Positions 26,676 to 40,900 of a stretch of 64,000 nt of DNA are shown here, one piece after another. The notes under the pieces were generated by a model. That model did not search any database. It was not told where the DNA came from and saw only the letters and a program-made list of their open reading frames with translations. The stretch is from Rhynochetos jubatus. Lineage: Eukaryota > Chordata > Aves > Eurypygiformes > Rhynochetidae. Positions within the stretch are counted from its first letter, which is position 1. Each line of letters begins with the position of its first letter. The DNA lies in NCBI GenBank assembly GCA_027574665.1, contig CM050651.1:3969501-4033500 (forward strand). Reading direction: 5' to 3'. Made by a program: the position numbers and the translations under genes.

Positions 26676-29600
26676 GGAACTAAATAGGTGTGATAAGTTT
26701 TAGAGCCGGTTGTACTTGGTTTTAATACCTGAAATCAGTTCTCACACATCAATAGACACTACACAATCTTTCCACGTTTGATACATTTATTCATACATCT
26801 AAAGAGGGCTGGTTAGAAATTTTAACGATAGTTTATTAATTTTATAAGTACAAGTCTGTAAAATCTGAGACTTTTAAATGTTTTTTTGATATGATAGTTT
26901 CAACAAAGCATTCATCAAGATCTCACTGGAAGCTCTAGTCAAAGTCAGAAGCGTTCAGCATACTGATAGACTTCAGTGCTATACATACTCTTAAGAATGC
27001 CATGGCCACTAGCCTTTTTCATCTGTCTGTCTTCTTTCTCCTTGTTTTCCATCCAGCCCTGCAACTGAGAAGTGAAAGAACAGCCTGAATGAACTTTGAA
27101 GTGGAAGTAACCTCTGTTTCTCAAAAGCAATGATTGGTTGGCACACACCCCTTTTCCCTACTCAGCCTGGAAGTAATACAAGATCTTTCCTGAAAGGTAT
27201 TTTAAAGGACATAAGATCTCTGTCATTCATCTTTAGAGTATCTAACAGATCTGGATGTCCTTTAGTTCCTCAAGAAAAGGAACAGATCACCAGCATCTCC
27301 CTGAGTGTTCACAGGCATTTTCTTACTACTTTCCAGTTGTGATAGATAAATAAAGTTCTTTTATTCAGTAAGCTAAAAGCCAAGCAGCAATAATATTGGA
27401 TCCACTATTGTGAGGTGCTAACCACCCTTAGTTTCCTGTGCTGCTAAGCACTCCATTGTTTTAAACACACTGTTTGTAGCCAATTGGCTGCGACTAAGTT
27501 TGAAGGCATTGCTGTATGAGAAACCATTTTTACTACAACAGTGAAAGACACTGAGAAGTATCTCTCTATCACAATAAGTGTGTAAAATTTAATGGACATT
27601 GTTTTACTGGTATAGTGAATTACTGAAAGTCCAGTTTGCCCATTATCTGGATGGCATATCCTATAATCAGGAACATCCCATTTGTAATTCTCTTTTACAT
27701 CACAATTTCCTAGGGTTTCATGGAATGTTTTATACTTTTATTGCCACCAGGAAAATACAAAATGCTTCAGTTGACAGTTTAGCAGTTTTGCTTTTTCATT
27801 TGGGGGAAAAATATGTAGGAAACAATATCAAATTTCCCATTCAACATAAATGACCATCAAAGCCTTTACGCAGACTTGAGGTAAGGTAAATAACTTGACC
27901 AGCTAATAACAGTCTTCCTAGTAAATCATCTTCCACAGCTTCTTGGATAATTAAAAATTTATTTAATGCAACTCAAAGCATTTCATTAGACCATAAGCAA
28001 AAGGAAGAGAACACTGTATCACAAGGAATTCATGTGCTTAGTTAGCTGTTAAACATTTTTATATACCAGAACATATGGTAGATAGTTTCTGCCTTCATAA
28101 ATTTATTGTCATCTAACAAGAAGCAATCATACCTTATAAAAACAAAGTATTGCATGATAAGTCCTGCTTCCTGGCACTAGATGGCTACAGTCTAAGAACA
28201 GTTAGAACAAGTCTTCGTAGCCTGTAAGACTTTTTTGCCTCTTTTTAATTTTTATTATTATTATTCTGTCTTGTAGCAAAGTCTTTAATTAAACATTACT
28301 ACTTCATCTCATAAGGAAAATTTCTAAGCAGCATAGGAATGGTAGATACAAGAAACTCTTCTTCATTAAAGAGAAACAAGACACGTGCCTTCTGTAATGG
28401 AAAACAGTTGCTTTTGTGATATTGTTTCATGCAAGTCATATTTCCTTGCATTTAGAATGTGTTGTTTTCAAATGGTTTCGAGTTCTATTAATTATCTGTA
28501 CATTATACGAAATAGAGCAAACAAGTGAAGGATGCGGTAGAATGAGTCCGAGATTACTTAATACTCTAAAAACTTATTAAATGCAATAAACACAAGCATA
28601 TAAACATCATATTATACAAGCACAAGCCACCCATTTGTTATTATTTTATTATTTTAAATAATAGAAATTATTGTGACAATAATCCTCAAAGATGTAACAG
28701 CTGAGAACAAAATTTTTTAAAAAAAGAAAGTATCGTGTTACTTTAAAAATGAAAATTAAAAGCTAGGAACCAGAAATCAATGCCCCAGTTATCACCGTGT
28801 ACATAAATTTTGACGTTAATTAATTATAAATAATTTAACTTTAATTTATATTGAATTATTATTATCAATAATTATACAAGTTCTTTGAGTCAAGTTAACA
28901 TAATGCTCATATGTCAATAAACTCAAGAATACAAGAAAGAAAATACCAGGAGAACTGTAAAGATTCATTATCTTCTTTCCAAAGCTAGACAATAAATTTC
29001 AAGCACTGTTACTTCAAAAGATTCTAGCTGTATTTTGCACTATTTTTGACAGTAAATGTCAGACCCATGGTTGCTGGCCTTTTGGATACAAAATATTACT
29101 TCATCATTTCTGTTGTCAGGCCTCTTACAGCTGAAATAACTTAATAAACACTTACTTGTAGATATTCTAATAATATAGAGCGTACACAGCTTGCCTTTTT
29201 TCAGACTGTCTCTGTGACACAAAGTGAACACAGCTGATCAGCATTGACTTCAGAGCACTTCCCCTTCCCCACTGTAACTGAGACATGTCAGAATCAAAAA
29301 AGTTACTATCATCACTATTTTCTAAATGCTATTGAAGCCATTTTAGCCTAAACCGGGGTTAAGAATAACCTTAATGTAAAGGTTTAGAGAAGTAACCTAT
29401 AAGGTAAGTGAAAATGCTGTGAAAGAGGAGCTCCTCTCTTAGGTTTCGACAAGAATCCACTGATTTAGTTGCTGGGAAAATTGGAAGTGTTCCTTCACCT
29501 TACCTCATACTGTTTTTCATTCTTGTCTTAATGTGAAATATCGCTTAGCATGTGAATTGCTAACTATCATGGCATGAAAACAGAGTACTACTAGCAATAT

Positions 29601-30920
29601 GCTCCCAAAGTATGTTTTTGTAGTGACCAAATGCTCATTGCATTTCTTTCTGTAGGCTTTCTGCCTGCTCTTGGAGTAGATCTTGCTACTATGTCACTTG
29701 GAGTTTAACAGTTCATTGTGCTGACATGTGTGCAAGAGTAGCAGTGATGAAAAGAACCAGTGGTTGTGGATAGGACCATCTAGGTTATTAGAGTTTCTTC
29801 TGTTCTTCTTAAAATTACGAGTTACTTATGTTACTTAAATGCTGAATCATTCTTTCTGGAATCATTAATTGTGTCTCAGATACATGCTGTCATTTGTATA
29901 ATAAATAGGGCTCAGTAAATAACATGTATATAATTTGAATGGATATGCTTAGAGGAGAAAGCCTTGGAGGTACTTTAGGACAGTTGCCCTTACACTGTGA
30001 GAAAATAAGAAATGTCATTTCCCTGGGAGCCACTGAAGGCCCTTAGCTCTCATTGTAGGTAGGAGTTGGGGGTGATGTAAGGGTTATATTTAGTAAGACA
30101 AGGATTTAAAAAAAGTCAGTTTAGTAAAAATAATGTACAACATATTTCAGAAAAATTCAAGATAGGCCACTGTTGTGAGAGAGTCTGCAAAGTAGTTTTA
30201 ACACAATACCTATTAGATTAATGCATGAAAAATGTTATTTCATTCTTTCAGGTTCCACTAAACTAGGGCAAAGCCTAGGGTCAGTGTTTTAGGTTATGAT
30301 TAGGTGTAAGTAGGCTAGAGATTATGCAATCACGCTGATACTAGCAAGTGTACTCTGACTTGATTTTAGGACAGTATTGAGAGGGCAAAAATTATGGCTC
30401 CTTAGCTTGACAGCCTGCCTAAGATTGCCTTCAGATTTGGGGTATACAGTATAAGGTTCTGTAAAGGAGCACATGTGAACTGTACTTGAGTACCAGTTTG
30501 AGAAGGACCAATAACTCTTTTTAGGCCGGTTCCTACTAAGTTACTTTGTGAGAAAATAAGCAAAAGGTTTTCAGATACGTAAAGTATCTTATATGGACTT
30601 CTTGCTGAAGTGTCAGTGGGAGGAAAATCACTACATAATCATTAGGTTGTGTTTTGAGAACATAATGAATGACACTTGTGCTTTCAAACATAGCCTGAGT
30701 CTAAATAAACAGTTTGGGCTTCCAAACAAGACACAGTGTGGTAAAGAATAGTCACTACTTTTTAAAGCACAGATATAAAATTGGAGGATTCTTAAATGTC
30801 CTTGAACCTTCAGGTCTTACCTTTCAGACCTTAGTCTCATCAGGTTTTACAGAGTTTTAGTAAGAAGGAAAAGTGCAATGCGGCTTGAAGAGACTCGGTA
30901 GCATGCTCTGAAAGAAAGGC

Positions 30921-30986
30921 AGGAACTCCTTGGTTTTTAGGTACAGCCTACCTTTTTAGGTGCAGCAGGAACTCCTTGGTTTTTAG
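30921..30986. repeat. 20-bp direct repeat, 46-bp offset
   Basis: AGGAACTCCTTGGTTTTTAG occurs at 30921-30940 and again at 30967-30986 without mismatch. Short flanking matches (GGCAGGA versus AGCAGGA) suggest a partial tandem duplication of about 46 bp. Confidence 0.85.
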
Positions 30987-33900
30987 TGGCAGGTTGTGTC
31001 ACTTGCAGGCAGTTCATCCCATAGCAGAGTGAGTATGTCTGACAGGAATTCCTGTTGAACAAATGCACTTTTCCTTTTCTCAGTTCACTATCATTCAGGA
31101 GGGTTCTCCTTATCACAGAGAAGTAGTTTGAACTTCAAGCTAAACAAAAGGCTTCACTTCTGTAAGAGGGACTTGACAATTTTATTTTTACTTTGTATGT
31201 GTGTAGGAGAAACACTGCTCTGTTTTATGTTGGCAGATGTGGACAGGCTAGTTTTTGGCAACATTTATGACAGAGATAAGTAATTGTTGTGCTTTTCCTG
31301 CATACTCACTTTCAGTTTGAAGTTTAGAGCGTTTAACTTTATTAGAATATATGGAGTGTGAGTAGGTACAACATGGCTCAGGAGCCATCAGATTATTCAA
31401 TATCTGACTTGCAAATGCCATTTGAGGGAGTATCCTTGAAATTTTTCTCTGTTGTGAATTAGGATTTAGTAGAATGGTAACAATCAATGGACAGTATGTA
31501 CCCCAAATTACTGTAAGACAGTAGTCAATAATTTTCTTAGGGAGAAACTAGATGCATAGACTCCCAGTCTCAGATGTTGGGTCTACTCCTTGAAGTACCT
31601 GTCTTTCTGGAGGATTTCCTACCACATCTGTGCTCAGAATTGATGGCATAATCTTGCCCTATTATTTGAAAAGTAAAACAACAGGGAACGTGGCGCAGGG
31701 TCATACCTAGCAGTCCCTCCCTTGCTACTTTAACTGCAGAAAATCATAGTCATAGTCTCTATACTGTTGTTTCAATGTTCTGTGGCAAGTAGAGGCTCAG
31801 GCACCATCCACCAAATGAAATGCATCCTGTCTGTCAAATGGTTTCAGCTCTCCCTAGGGCACTTATCACTCACTGTGAAAAAAGGCCCAATACAATGGCA
31901 TATGACTTAAGAGGATTTCTCTGAGCTTCAAACTGGCATAAGGGTTCTGCTCCTTTGATGAGGCTTTGAACCTGCAACTTTATGCTTGCAAAGCCTGTGC
32001 TAGCACCATCATCTCCTCCTCACGCTAAGGGTGTGCTTCAGGGAGAGCTAATCCACATTTTCATTCCATGAATTTAAAACTAAGGAGGGTTTGCAGCAAG
32101 AGTTAAACTTTACCTTAGGTATTCAATAGTGAAAGAGCATCCATATGTCACTCTGGTTCCAAAAGTAGATAAGGCACTCAGCTGCATTCTTTAATGCAAA
32201 TCCCTCTAAAACCTTATATGCTATTAGTAGTCTGCTAGTTATTTGATGAAAGAGAAAATTAACTTTTCAAGGAGCATGGCAAAAAATAGAACTGAGTCTA
32301 TTACACCAACCAATCCAATATTCTGCACAATGAGATACTGTTTCTTTCTAGTCATTATACCTAGCAAAAGCAATCAACAGAAGCCTGAAATGATAATTGT
32401 ACAGAAATGAGATCTGATTAAAAGTAGAGATCGGCAGGTATTGGAAATAACCCACCTATCTGTGAAAGAAAGTGCAAAGTCTACATGGTGCAAGTGTTGG
32501 ATTGTTTAATTCATGCAGGCCTGGTTTTCTTTCTAGCTAAATTTGCTGTAGATTGAGACAACTGTGGTCAGAATAGACATGTGTCAGGTTAAAACTGAAG
32601 TAAGTAAGAATTAAACCCATAATATTCATTCAACTCAAAGACTAAAATGCATGTTAATGTTGTGATCTCTGCCACTTATTCTACCCCAAAGCATTCAGTA
32701 AGCTACAGTAAGTCAGTAGGTAATTCTGGGTTACACCAAGGTTAATTATAGAAGATTAAAATTGTATTGCATTTGCCCATAAATTCTGTAGCAACAGTTA
32801 TTCACTGTTTGGTGTTTATCTAAAATTGCCAGATAACACAAAACTGTGCCATTCAGGATCCTATATTATACTTGTACTAAGGGGGATTGGTGGGGAAGAT
32901 ATTTCAGATACTGTTACTTGGGAATTGCTGGCGAGTGGCAAACTGTCAGGGAAATTGATCCTTTAAGAATAAATTGGAATAAATGGGGAAAGATAAGTGT
33001 GAGACACTTGTGTGTACTTTTTCACATACCCACAAGCAGGCCGGAGACTCAGCATGTTCAAGATTAATTTGATAAATAGCAGCTCCTTTTCCAGCACATG
33101 CCACACTGAATCTGCTGAGTGTAGGCAGGGATAGAGGGAAAATTCATCAGAGGTAAGAGACAAGAGGGTACATCCAAAGTGTACCTAACTCATATTTTGT
33201 AATGCAGGATGATTTATGTACACTCCATCTAAACTGTATGCAATGCCTCTTCTCTCTTCCAGCATAGTAACTGCATTTGGAAATTATTTTTGTGTTCAAG
33301 TCCTTTTTTATTCCTCCTTCAGTCTTCCTCTCCCTCTTCCTCTCTGCTTCATACAAAGCAAAAGCAAACCTCTTCCTTCTTGGGTTCCTGCTGCCATATC
33401 TCCACGTTGCACAGGGCATAAGTTCCAGTTTGTTTCCAAAGGAGAGGGGAAGACCTGAGCTGAGTGTGTTCTTCAAGAAATCATGGGGGATATGGGAAAA
33501 ATATCATACAGCAAGTTTTTCAGGTGCTGAAGAGGCTGAGGGTGGAAGAAATGTAGGAGCATTATGGCTGAGAGACTCCACACAACTGCAGCTGGTGTAG
33601 CGATGCTGGGTTTTGGCAGCAACAGCATGTGCAAGTGTTGTGCAAGCTGGGATAAAGGCTTTTCAAGGCTGAAAGGGTCAAGCCTCTCTCTTTAGGCACA
33701 GGCAAATCAGGTGGCATGTTGACCCCTACAAGCCACTGCCAAAGACCATTTTACACCTCTTCTTGGTGCCTGCTGTGGGACTAATCCATCCTCTAGGTAG
33801 ATCTAAGAGAAAACTGGTATTGCTGGTGTGCAGGAAGGGAACAATCCAGCCAGTCTCTTTGCCCTTTCAGCTCTGCAGGGCTATGGTGGAGACCTGATTT

Positions 33901-35759
33901 AATACTGACAGTAGAGAGCAGATATTTATTTGAAAATATTTGTCTGAGAGAGGAGATAGCATTAGCTGTACTGTAGACTGCACCTGAACTGTAATATAAG
34001 CAAGACAACCGTGGCCACAAGTGTATGACTGCATTTTGTGCACAAAAAGTGTGTAATGGAAAGTATTCAGCTGAATCTTGACTTTAGGAAAACAAAAGCA
34101 TAAAGTGAAGACATTTTTATTAAAGAGAAGAAAAATGGGAAAATGCTACTTATAGAGGTAAAGAGACTGAATTGCTTAATTAAAAAACCAGTCTTTATAT
34201 ATCCTATATTTTGTGGGAAGTGCTACAGAAGGTAAAAATACTGTGAAATTAATTATGTAGAGTGTGATTTACACCAAATGAGACAAGATCTGTACATAAT
34301 TACTCAGATACAGGAAGGCTTCCCCTGTCTCTAAGTTGCTAATAATTTCCTTGAAGCCATAACCCTTACCAATATTTAAGTAGAAAGACTAGTCAGGGGA
34401 AAGCTGTCAATGTAACTATAGTGCTGATCAACCATAGAAATATTCTACAGACAATAACCCTGTTAGTGAACCACCTGAAAGAACAGAAAATCTAGATAAA
34501 GACAAAAAGATGGTTGACTATACTGAAGATGGCAGAAAAATAGATAGAGCCCTCATTGTCAGAAAGCCTTGAGGCAAGCAGGGATTTGCCTGTGCAGACA
34601 CTTGATGTACATACCAAGGGGCTCCCAGCCTACTGGAAGTTTTTGATGTACAGCTTTGTACCGCCCCCAACCCACTGCTTCCCACCACAAAATCAGCAAA
34701 ACCATCAGAGGTTTTGTAATCAAATGAGAAGTGTCCTACAGAATGAGGCCAGTGATGTGCCAGTGGTCTAGTCTGATTTTGTGTCTTTGGCAGTGACAAA
34801 AAGAGGTCTATTTAGGGAGGATATACAAGTCAGGCCACTACCTACTTTGTAAAGACACACTTCATCTGTTTTGAACTGATCTCCTGTAGGTTTCTTGGAG
34901 TGCTAACAGTTCTTTTATTTTAAGATTTTGGAACCAGCACTTGTGTCTTCACCTTATAAAGCCGTTCAGAAGAAATGGCTACTATGCACATGGAAAGGCA
35001 ATCAGCTGGTGAGAAACAGCCCAAGTGGCAACTCCAGGCTTGCTCTACATACACAGCGTATCAGCTTTGCCATGTGCAGTAATTGATCTAGTCTCAGAAG
35101 TTTCAGATAAGCTTGGTTTCTTCGGTCTCTGACTCATTCTTATTGCCACAATGGTGCCCATCTCAACACACTCACTGCTATTCTTGATTCAGCTATTCGC
35201 CCAAATAGTTTATGCTAAATGTGATTACTAATAAAAAGTAATTTATTAATGTTTACATGCAATTAAAATTTTTAATGGGCACACTAGGAGAATTACTTTG
35301 CAGTATTTGTATTTACCGCTGTTCATAGAAATTTGATGCTTTAATCTGGTCTTCAGAGCAGCTGCTCAAAGCAGATCATCCATACGAAATACTGAAATTA
35401 GACCTGTGAGAGATAAGATAACAGAGTGCAAAAGGGATGTCAGTGGTACAAAATAGATGCTGTTCCTTACAAAACTGCAGGAACTAAGGAATGCTTCCCA
35501 TAAATATTTATTGAGGACCAAAATTGTGCATTCCTTCTGCCACAAGGGACTTGTATTCTAAAAGCAGCATAGGAGAAAGCTTCTAAGCATTTTTCTGTCT
35601 TTCAGACTGTACATATTCACGATGACATCCATTTGCTACATTGCATTTAATTTACATATTTGACTGCTTCATCTGCATGAATCTCAATTATCCATCTTCT
35701 CTGTGATGACCTGCCTCATTCCAACTCTTGTGAAGGAACTATAATTTCAAGAAAGAAAT

Positions 35760-35793
35760 GGGGGGTGGGGGGGTGGGGGGGGTGGGGGGTGGG
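35760..35793 (+). repeat. G-rich tract, strong G-quadruplex candidate
   Basis: Five G runs of 6, 7, 8, 6 and 3 bases are separated by single T bases. This satisfies the usual four-run, short-loop definition of an intramolecular G-quadruplex on the plus strand. Single-base loops are the most stable arrangement known for such structures. No gene or promoter is recognised next to it. Confidence 0.9.
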
Positions 35794-36961
35794 AAGAAGT
35801 GAATTAAAGTTCTAGGGTCCCAAATGGCACAGTAATCCTGATTTGATGTTCAGGTTCGACACTAATCTTTCACAGGCTATAATTCTAAGGTTACACAGTT
35901 TGTGTCCTTTGGGCCATTAGAGGTGAGGATTTTATATTGCCATAAATAAGACAGAGTTCTATATAACCACACTACATATTTGTGTTTGGTACTGAGATAT
36001 TGTCTATTCTACTCTCATTACTACTTCATGCCTACCATCTAAATTTTACCGTATGCCTTTTGACAGACACACTCAAGGAGGTAGAAAAGAGTTACTTTAA
36101 ACTGATTTTGAGGTTTCTAAAAAAGATAAGAACTTCATTGGCTGAAAGATTGTACATATGTTTGACTTTTCCCCCAAACATTTTGTTTTTGTTTTGGTTT
36201 TTTTCTAGAAAAAAAGAAAGTTAATACAATGTGTGTATTTTATTATTTATTACTTTTATATGAGTTATAACTGTCTTCCCATTTGAGGTCTGTAAAGATA
36301 AGCTAACAGTAATTATTCTACCCATTTTTAAAGGTGAAATAACAGAGAAAAAACTAACTTTTTTTTTAGAGAAAAAAAATTGTCATAGTGTATAGTATAT
36401 TTTCCTCTGTGTGGATCTTCCAGAATATTTAATTAAAAAAAAAAAAAAGCCCCACATACCTCCCCGTAAAAAACCCACAGAATGTGTTCTAAAAGATTCC
36501 AGATTACAGAATTGTTTACTGTCTTCAACAAAGGGAAATTACAATACATGATACTGTGTCCTATTATCTGTTACCTGTTTGTGTTATGTTAGGGTCATGA
36601 AAAAGCGTAGGAATGAAAGAGAGTGACCTGTTTATTTTATATCTTGGTTAATGTTAATTATTTCATACTAACAGTATTTGCTATTCTGTTTGTTTATTAT
36701 TTGAGTACTATATTGGGTTTTATTATTATCATCTGTGAGAAAGAATAATTTGTCAAAGTTAAAGTCTTTTGTCAGAAGTGGACAATTAAATATAGAGCTT
36801 CTCTTTCCCTTTCTCCAGAGATTGCACAAAAAATATGTGTAAAGTCTGACTAGTCAAACTCTGCATATCTACTTTAAGGCCGCAGTTCTACAGGTTCTTT
36901 CTGTGACCTTTAACTTTTTCTCCTTGATTTTAATTTTCCCTGAAGAAACAACACTATATAA

Positions 36962-37905
36962 CTTGTATTTTCATTAACAGTGTTTTTTGACTCTAAAGGT
37001 ATTATTGAAAGACACATTGAATCAACCCATCCAACCTCTAACCAAATTCCAGCCCTAGATAGTACTGTAGGAAATATATTAGGAATGAGTAATTGTCCTT
37101 TACTTATTAATACAACAATAGAGCTGGAAGAGTATCACTTCACAATCCTAGACCCTACAACCCAAAGAATTACTGGCTGTGATAGACGTATCTTAATATT
37201 AAGACGTGTACCCAGCATACAACGGCATATGAAGAGCATAGACAGAACAGCCCACTGATAGCTCAATAACCATCAGAAGTGTTGGCAGCTAATGTAAAAG
37301 CAAAACAATTTTAAGCCACCTTTTCTTATGTGAGATGCTGTGCCCCATTACATGACACTCTAGAACTGGGAAAGTGGGTAAACAAACAACTGAGCATCTA
37401 CCTAAGTAACCCCCTCCCACAGGCATTGTGCATCTATACAGAAGTACACAAACACATATGTCAACTTTACAGGCACAAAGTTCAGGCCAACTCTGTTAGC
37501 ATTCGCAAATTTCCACTTCCAATTTTCCCTGTATGTCAACAGGTAGTAGGCAGTCGTATTGTAAACCCAACATATTTTTTGTTAAAATAAGCATTTTGCA
37601 AGTTGCCACTGGATACTTCAGAAAAATGCATTATGATATATTTTTTCTGCAGAAAACTGAGGGACTGAGGGATGCTGTTTCTTCAACAATTGCATTTTAA
37701 TGTAATAGAGGTAGCCAACTGCCAGCAAGGTCACCAACGGCCACTCCAGCTTGCCAGGCCAGTTGCCAGCTATAACAGATTTGTCTTTCATGGGATTAAT
37801 GTTCTACAATCACTTGTACCAAAGCAGGTAATTGAAAATACTTTTTTTAACAGACTGGCATTCTATAAACAAGTTGTTTTTGTTAGACACACCCAGGATT
37901 AAGTG
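36962..37905 (+). pseudogene. Decayed coding remnant of unknown family
   Basis: Three plus-strand open segments lie close together in otherwise stop-rich DNA: 36962-37258 (frame 2), then 37315-37590 and 37672-37902 (both frame 1), with two stops between the last two and a frame change after the first. Base composition is more balanced than in the flanks. The predicted peptides have many cysteines (SNC, TGC, RCC, ALC, HIC, PVC, NC), an N-glycosylation-type INTT near residue 43 of the first segment, and a basic RRILILRR patch. No start codon, signal peptide or catalytic motif is visible. An acceptor-like TTTTCATTAACAG ends at 36980. The pattern fits an old coding sequence broken by one frameshift and stops, such as a degraded host gene, an endogenous viral fragment (an envelope-like protein is one possibility) or a transposon protein. 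I do not recognise it, and chance remains possible. Confidence 0.3.
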
Positions 37906-40900
37906 GAAGTAAAATAATTTTCTATGGCATTAAAGCACAGATGGACTTTGCTAGAAAAGCTGTGTAAACATTGCAACAACGATGGTTCCTGTGCAGGAAT
38001 GGCACAGAAACAATGCAGGAATTAACACGCTGTCCACTATTCTTGCCAAAGTAGTTGGGGAAAGGTGATAAAAAGGGTAAATTTGAATACTTTTCAGGTT
38101 TTAGTTCTGATTGATAGAGATTAACATACATGATAAGGTCCTCAGGTTACTTTGAGACAGCACTGACTAAGGAATGCTGTGGAAGTGTACTTTATTTAGG
38201 CAGCATCCTTGAGCTGTGCTCTGTACAATGAAATAATGTCAGAAAATCTGGCTGTGTAGCTTTATATTCTAGAAAATCTTGATTGTACTGTCTCTTCACT
38301 GACCACTTGAACTTGAAAATAGCTTATGCAAACTCTTATTTCAGATACACAGGGGGAACATAGTTAACTACGATGAATCATGTAGACGTAGCAATTACTG
38401 TCAAAGTCTTGTCATTTTGAGATGTAAAATGCTTGCTTAAATTTACAAATTAAAAAATAGAAATGGAAACTGAAGAAAAAGCCATTTCAAAGTCGTTCCT
38501 GTGAAATCAAATGAACACAGAGGCAAGAACAGTGGTGTTGGGGTTTTCTGTCTCCTTTCTTTGCTATGAGGAGGTCCATAGTGGTTTAAACATGCACTGT
38601 CTCAGTCTTCAAGAGAAATCAAAGAGAAAAGAAGATGTATATCCAGGCTAAAGGCAGAATTTTGTCCTTCAGCCCTATGGTTTGGATAGATTAAGGCAGC
38701 AGGGAGGACAGAGCAGGTGATATGCAAGCTGTGGGAATTACAACCTGTCATCTTGAACTTTCTGTTTGCTGCTCCAGCAGTGTATGTGCTGCAGAAATAT
38801 ACGTACGTACATAAGTATGTTCAGCTTGAGAAGAAGTGATCATTACAAATAGTATGTATAAAATAATTTAGTTTAACATTTTTCTCTTCTTATCCAGAAC
38901 ACATTTAATGTAGTTTTATTTTTAAATTCTGGAGTTCAGTGCAACCGTGAAGTCTGATTCTAATTTCACTGCACTGTTGTAAACTGGAAATAATAACATA
39001 AACTAATTTGAGTTTACAGGAAAAACTTGCAGCTGAGATTAGCTATGGAGATCAGAGCTACAAATATGTGGAGACAAGCTTGTACAGAAAAGACAAGATT
39101 TAAGTCAATAAAACAACGTGACACACACTGGCTGAAGAAGAATAAAATCAAGGACATTTTTTGTATCCTAGTAAACCCTATCATGGCAGTAGGAAAATCC
39201 TGAAAAAGCAAACAAGACCAGACACTAGCTTAGTCAAACTGGGAAGCCTCGGGTCACCTTATCCAGGGGCGGTAAGCTACTGTACTGCACGATGACAAGC
39301 AGTAATGCTGTCAGTCTTCTTGATGTGGTACTGAAAACAGCCACTCATGCAAAAGCTGAACATCCAAAGATCAGTCAGTATGATGAGAATTTGAGAACCT
39401 AAAATTATTTGGAAAGATGCCAAGGGGTATCAGTGCCTCTGTCATGAATACATCTGTTATCTAGTGCTGACAGATCAGGAATACGTAGGGTAGAGGACCT
39501 AGGGCGCTCTGCATATACTGAAAATGAGTTGGATCACAGCAGAAGCACAGAAATTGTTGATAAAATATGGCTTAATGATTGAAAAATCCATAATAAGAAA
39601 TACCTGTGGTCGGATTCGCTACATCATACAAACACTCATCATCACTGTCAGAAATTATTTATGCAAGTGAAGAATTGAAGGAGAAAGTGAGGAAAATACT
39701 TCAGATTTTCTTGCAAGAAAGACACATTGCATGGCAGAAGGACATAAGAATGTGAGGGCTGCATCTTAGTTCGTGTCAGTGCCACCCCTAAGAAAATGCC
39801 AAGCTTTCACTGAGATCATGGGTAAGCTATGCGAAGGGCTGACCCTTTGTTTATTCCTGTGAACAGTTTCTACCATTTAATATAAACATCAAATTCAAAT
39901 TCAAAAAACCAAAAACATTTCTGGTAACAAAACTGATGCTGTTAACACTAAGAAGAGGTACAGCCAGACCAGAAAATGTAAAATGTTTTCTTGGATGCAT
40001 GAAAATGATTGTGTCACAAACGTTGAGTTTTATCTTTTCTCCAGCCCTGTTCATGTCTTGTGTATAGTCTTTTTTGTTTCTTCATTTGGACATGCAACAG
40101 ATTTGTAGTTGTGATGAGGCAGGTAAAAAGTCTTGGGAGATGATACTCTGATTTTCAGCACAAATCCATCTCTAGATAACAATGTTTTAGGGCATTTTTT
40201 ATGTTAATATGTCTTTCAAATAATTGTGTCTATTGTCTGTGGTTGCCAGTGATGGATATAAAAAGAAATTTATTATGTTTTAGTAAAGTAACAGTATTTT
40301 GACTTTGAGATTCTTTCTTTTGTAATGAATGAACTATAATAAAAATTGGAAATAATAACCATATTTTTACAACATATTTGATTTACAAAAGTAGATCTGC
40401 AGGGCACCAACTAATACTTTATGGTCTGTGGTCACTTATTAACTCAGCTTCATATCTACTCTGGATATTTCAATGCATTTTCATAAACTGTCACATACTG
40501 ATTCTGCTAGTTGTAATTGATTCCTTGACTTTTTAATGATCCAGAATGAGTTGCATGGATCTAAATCGATCTAAAAGAGCTGTTCATTGCTTTTATCTTT
40601 GCACACTCTGAGATACAATACCTCAATCTATTAGAATTTTAATTTAATTTTTTGATTAAACATAGATGGAATGGTATAATCGGAGATGATAAAATACGGA
40701 ATGAATTGATAAACCTATTTAAGGTAGGGCACTGGTGTTCTCTTTGAATGGTATTGATTCATTCCTTTGCAGCTGGATTTGGTGGTTTGCAGTGACAATA
40801 CTGGTGAGTATTTCTTGGGTGACTGAAAATTAAACTGCAGTGAAAGGAGTCCTTAATAGGGCTCTGCTTATAAGAATATTGAATTTATGTTAAAAGGAGG

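Larger units (their letters stand above)
16723..36961. other. AT-rich non-coding stretch, no gene recognised
   Basis: No open frame exceeds about 120 codons, and none has a recognisable domain. Local structure includes inverted repeats at 20915-20945 and 26635-26653, small tandem duplications at 24294-24317 and 26652-26675, a 20-bp direct repeat at 30921-30986 and A/C-rich tracts at 24331-24405. A short exon-like open stretch behind a good acceptor-like sequence sits at 17949-18080. The stretch around 29-34 kb is slightly less AT-rich, but no recognisable repeat or gene was seen there. Confidence 0.6.

Noticed and set aside
33147-33600. Frames of 80-109 codons on both strands
   Set aside because: Overlapping in three frames, low-complexity in places (CTCTTCCTCTC), and no domain recognised.
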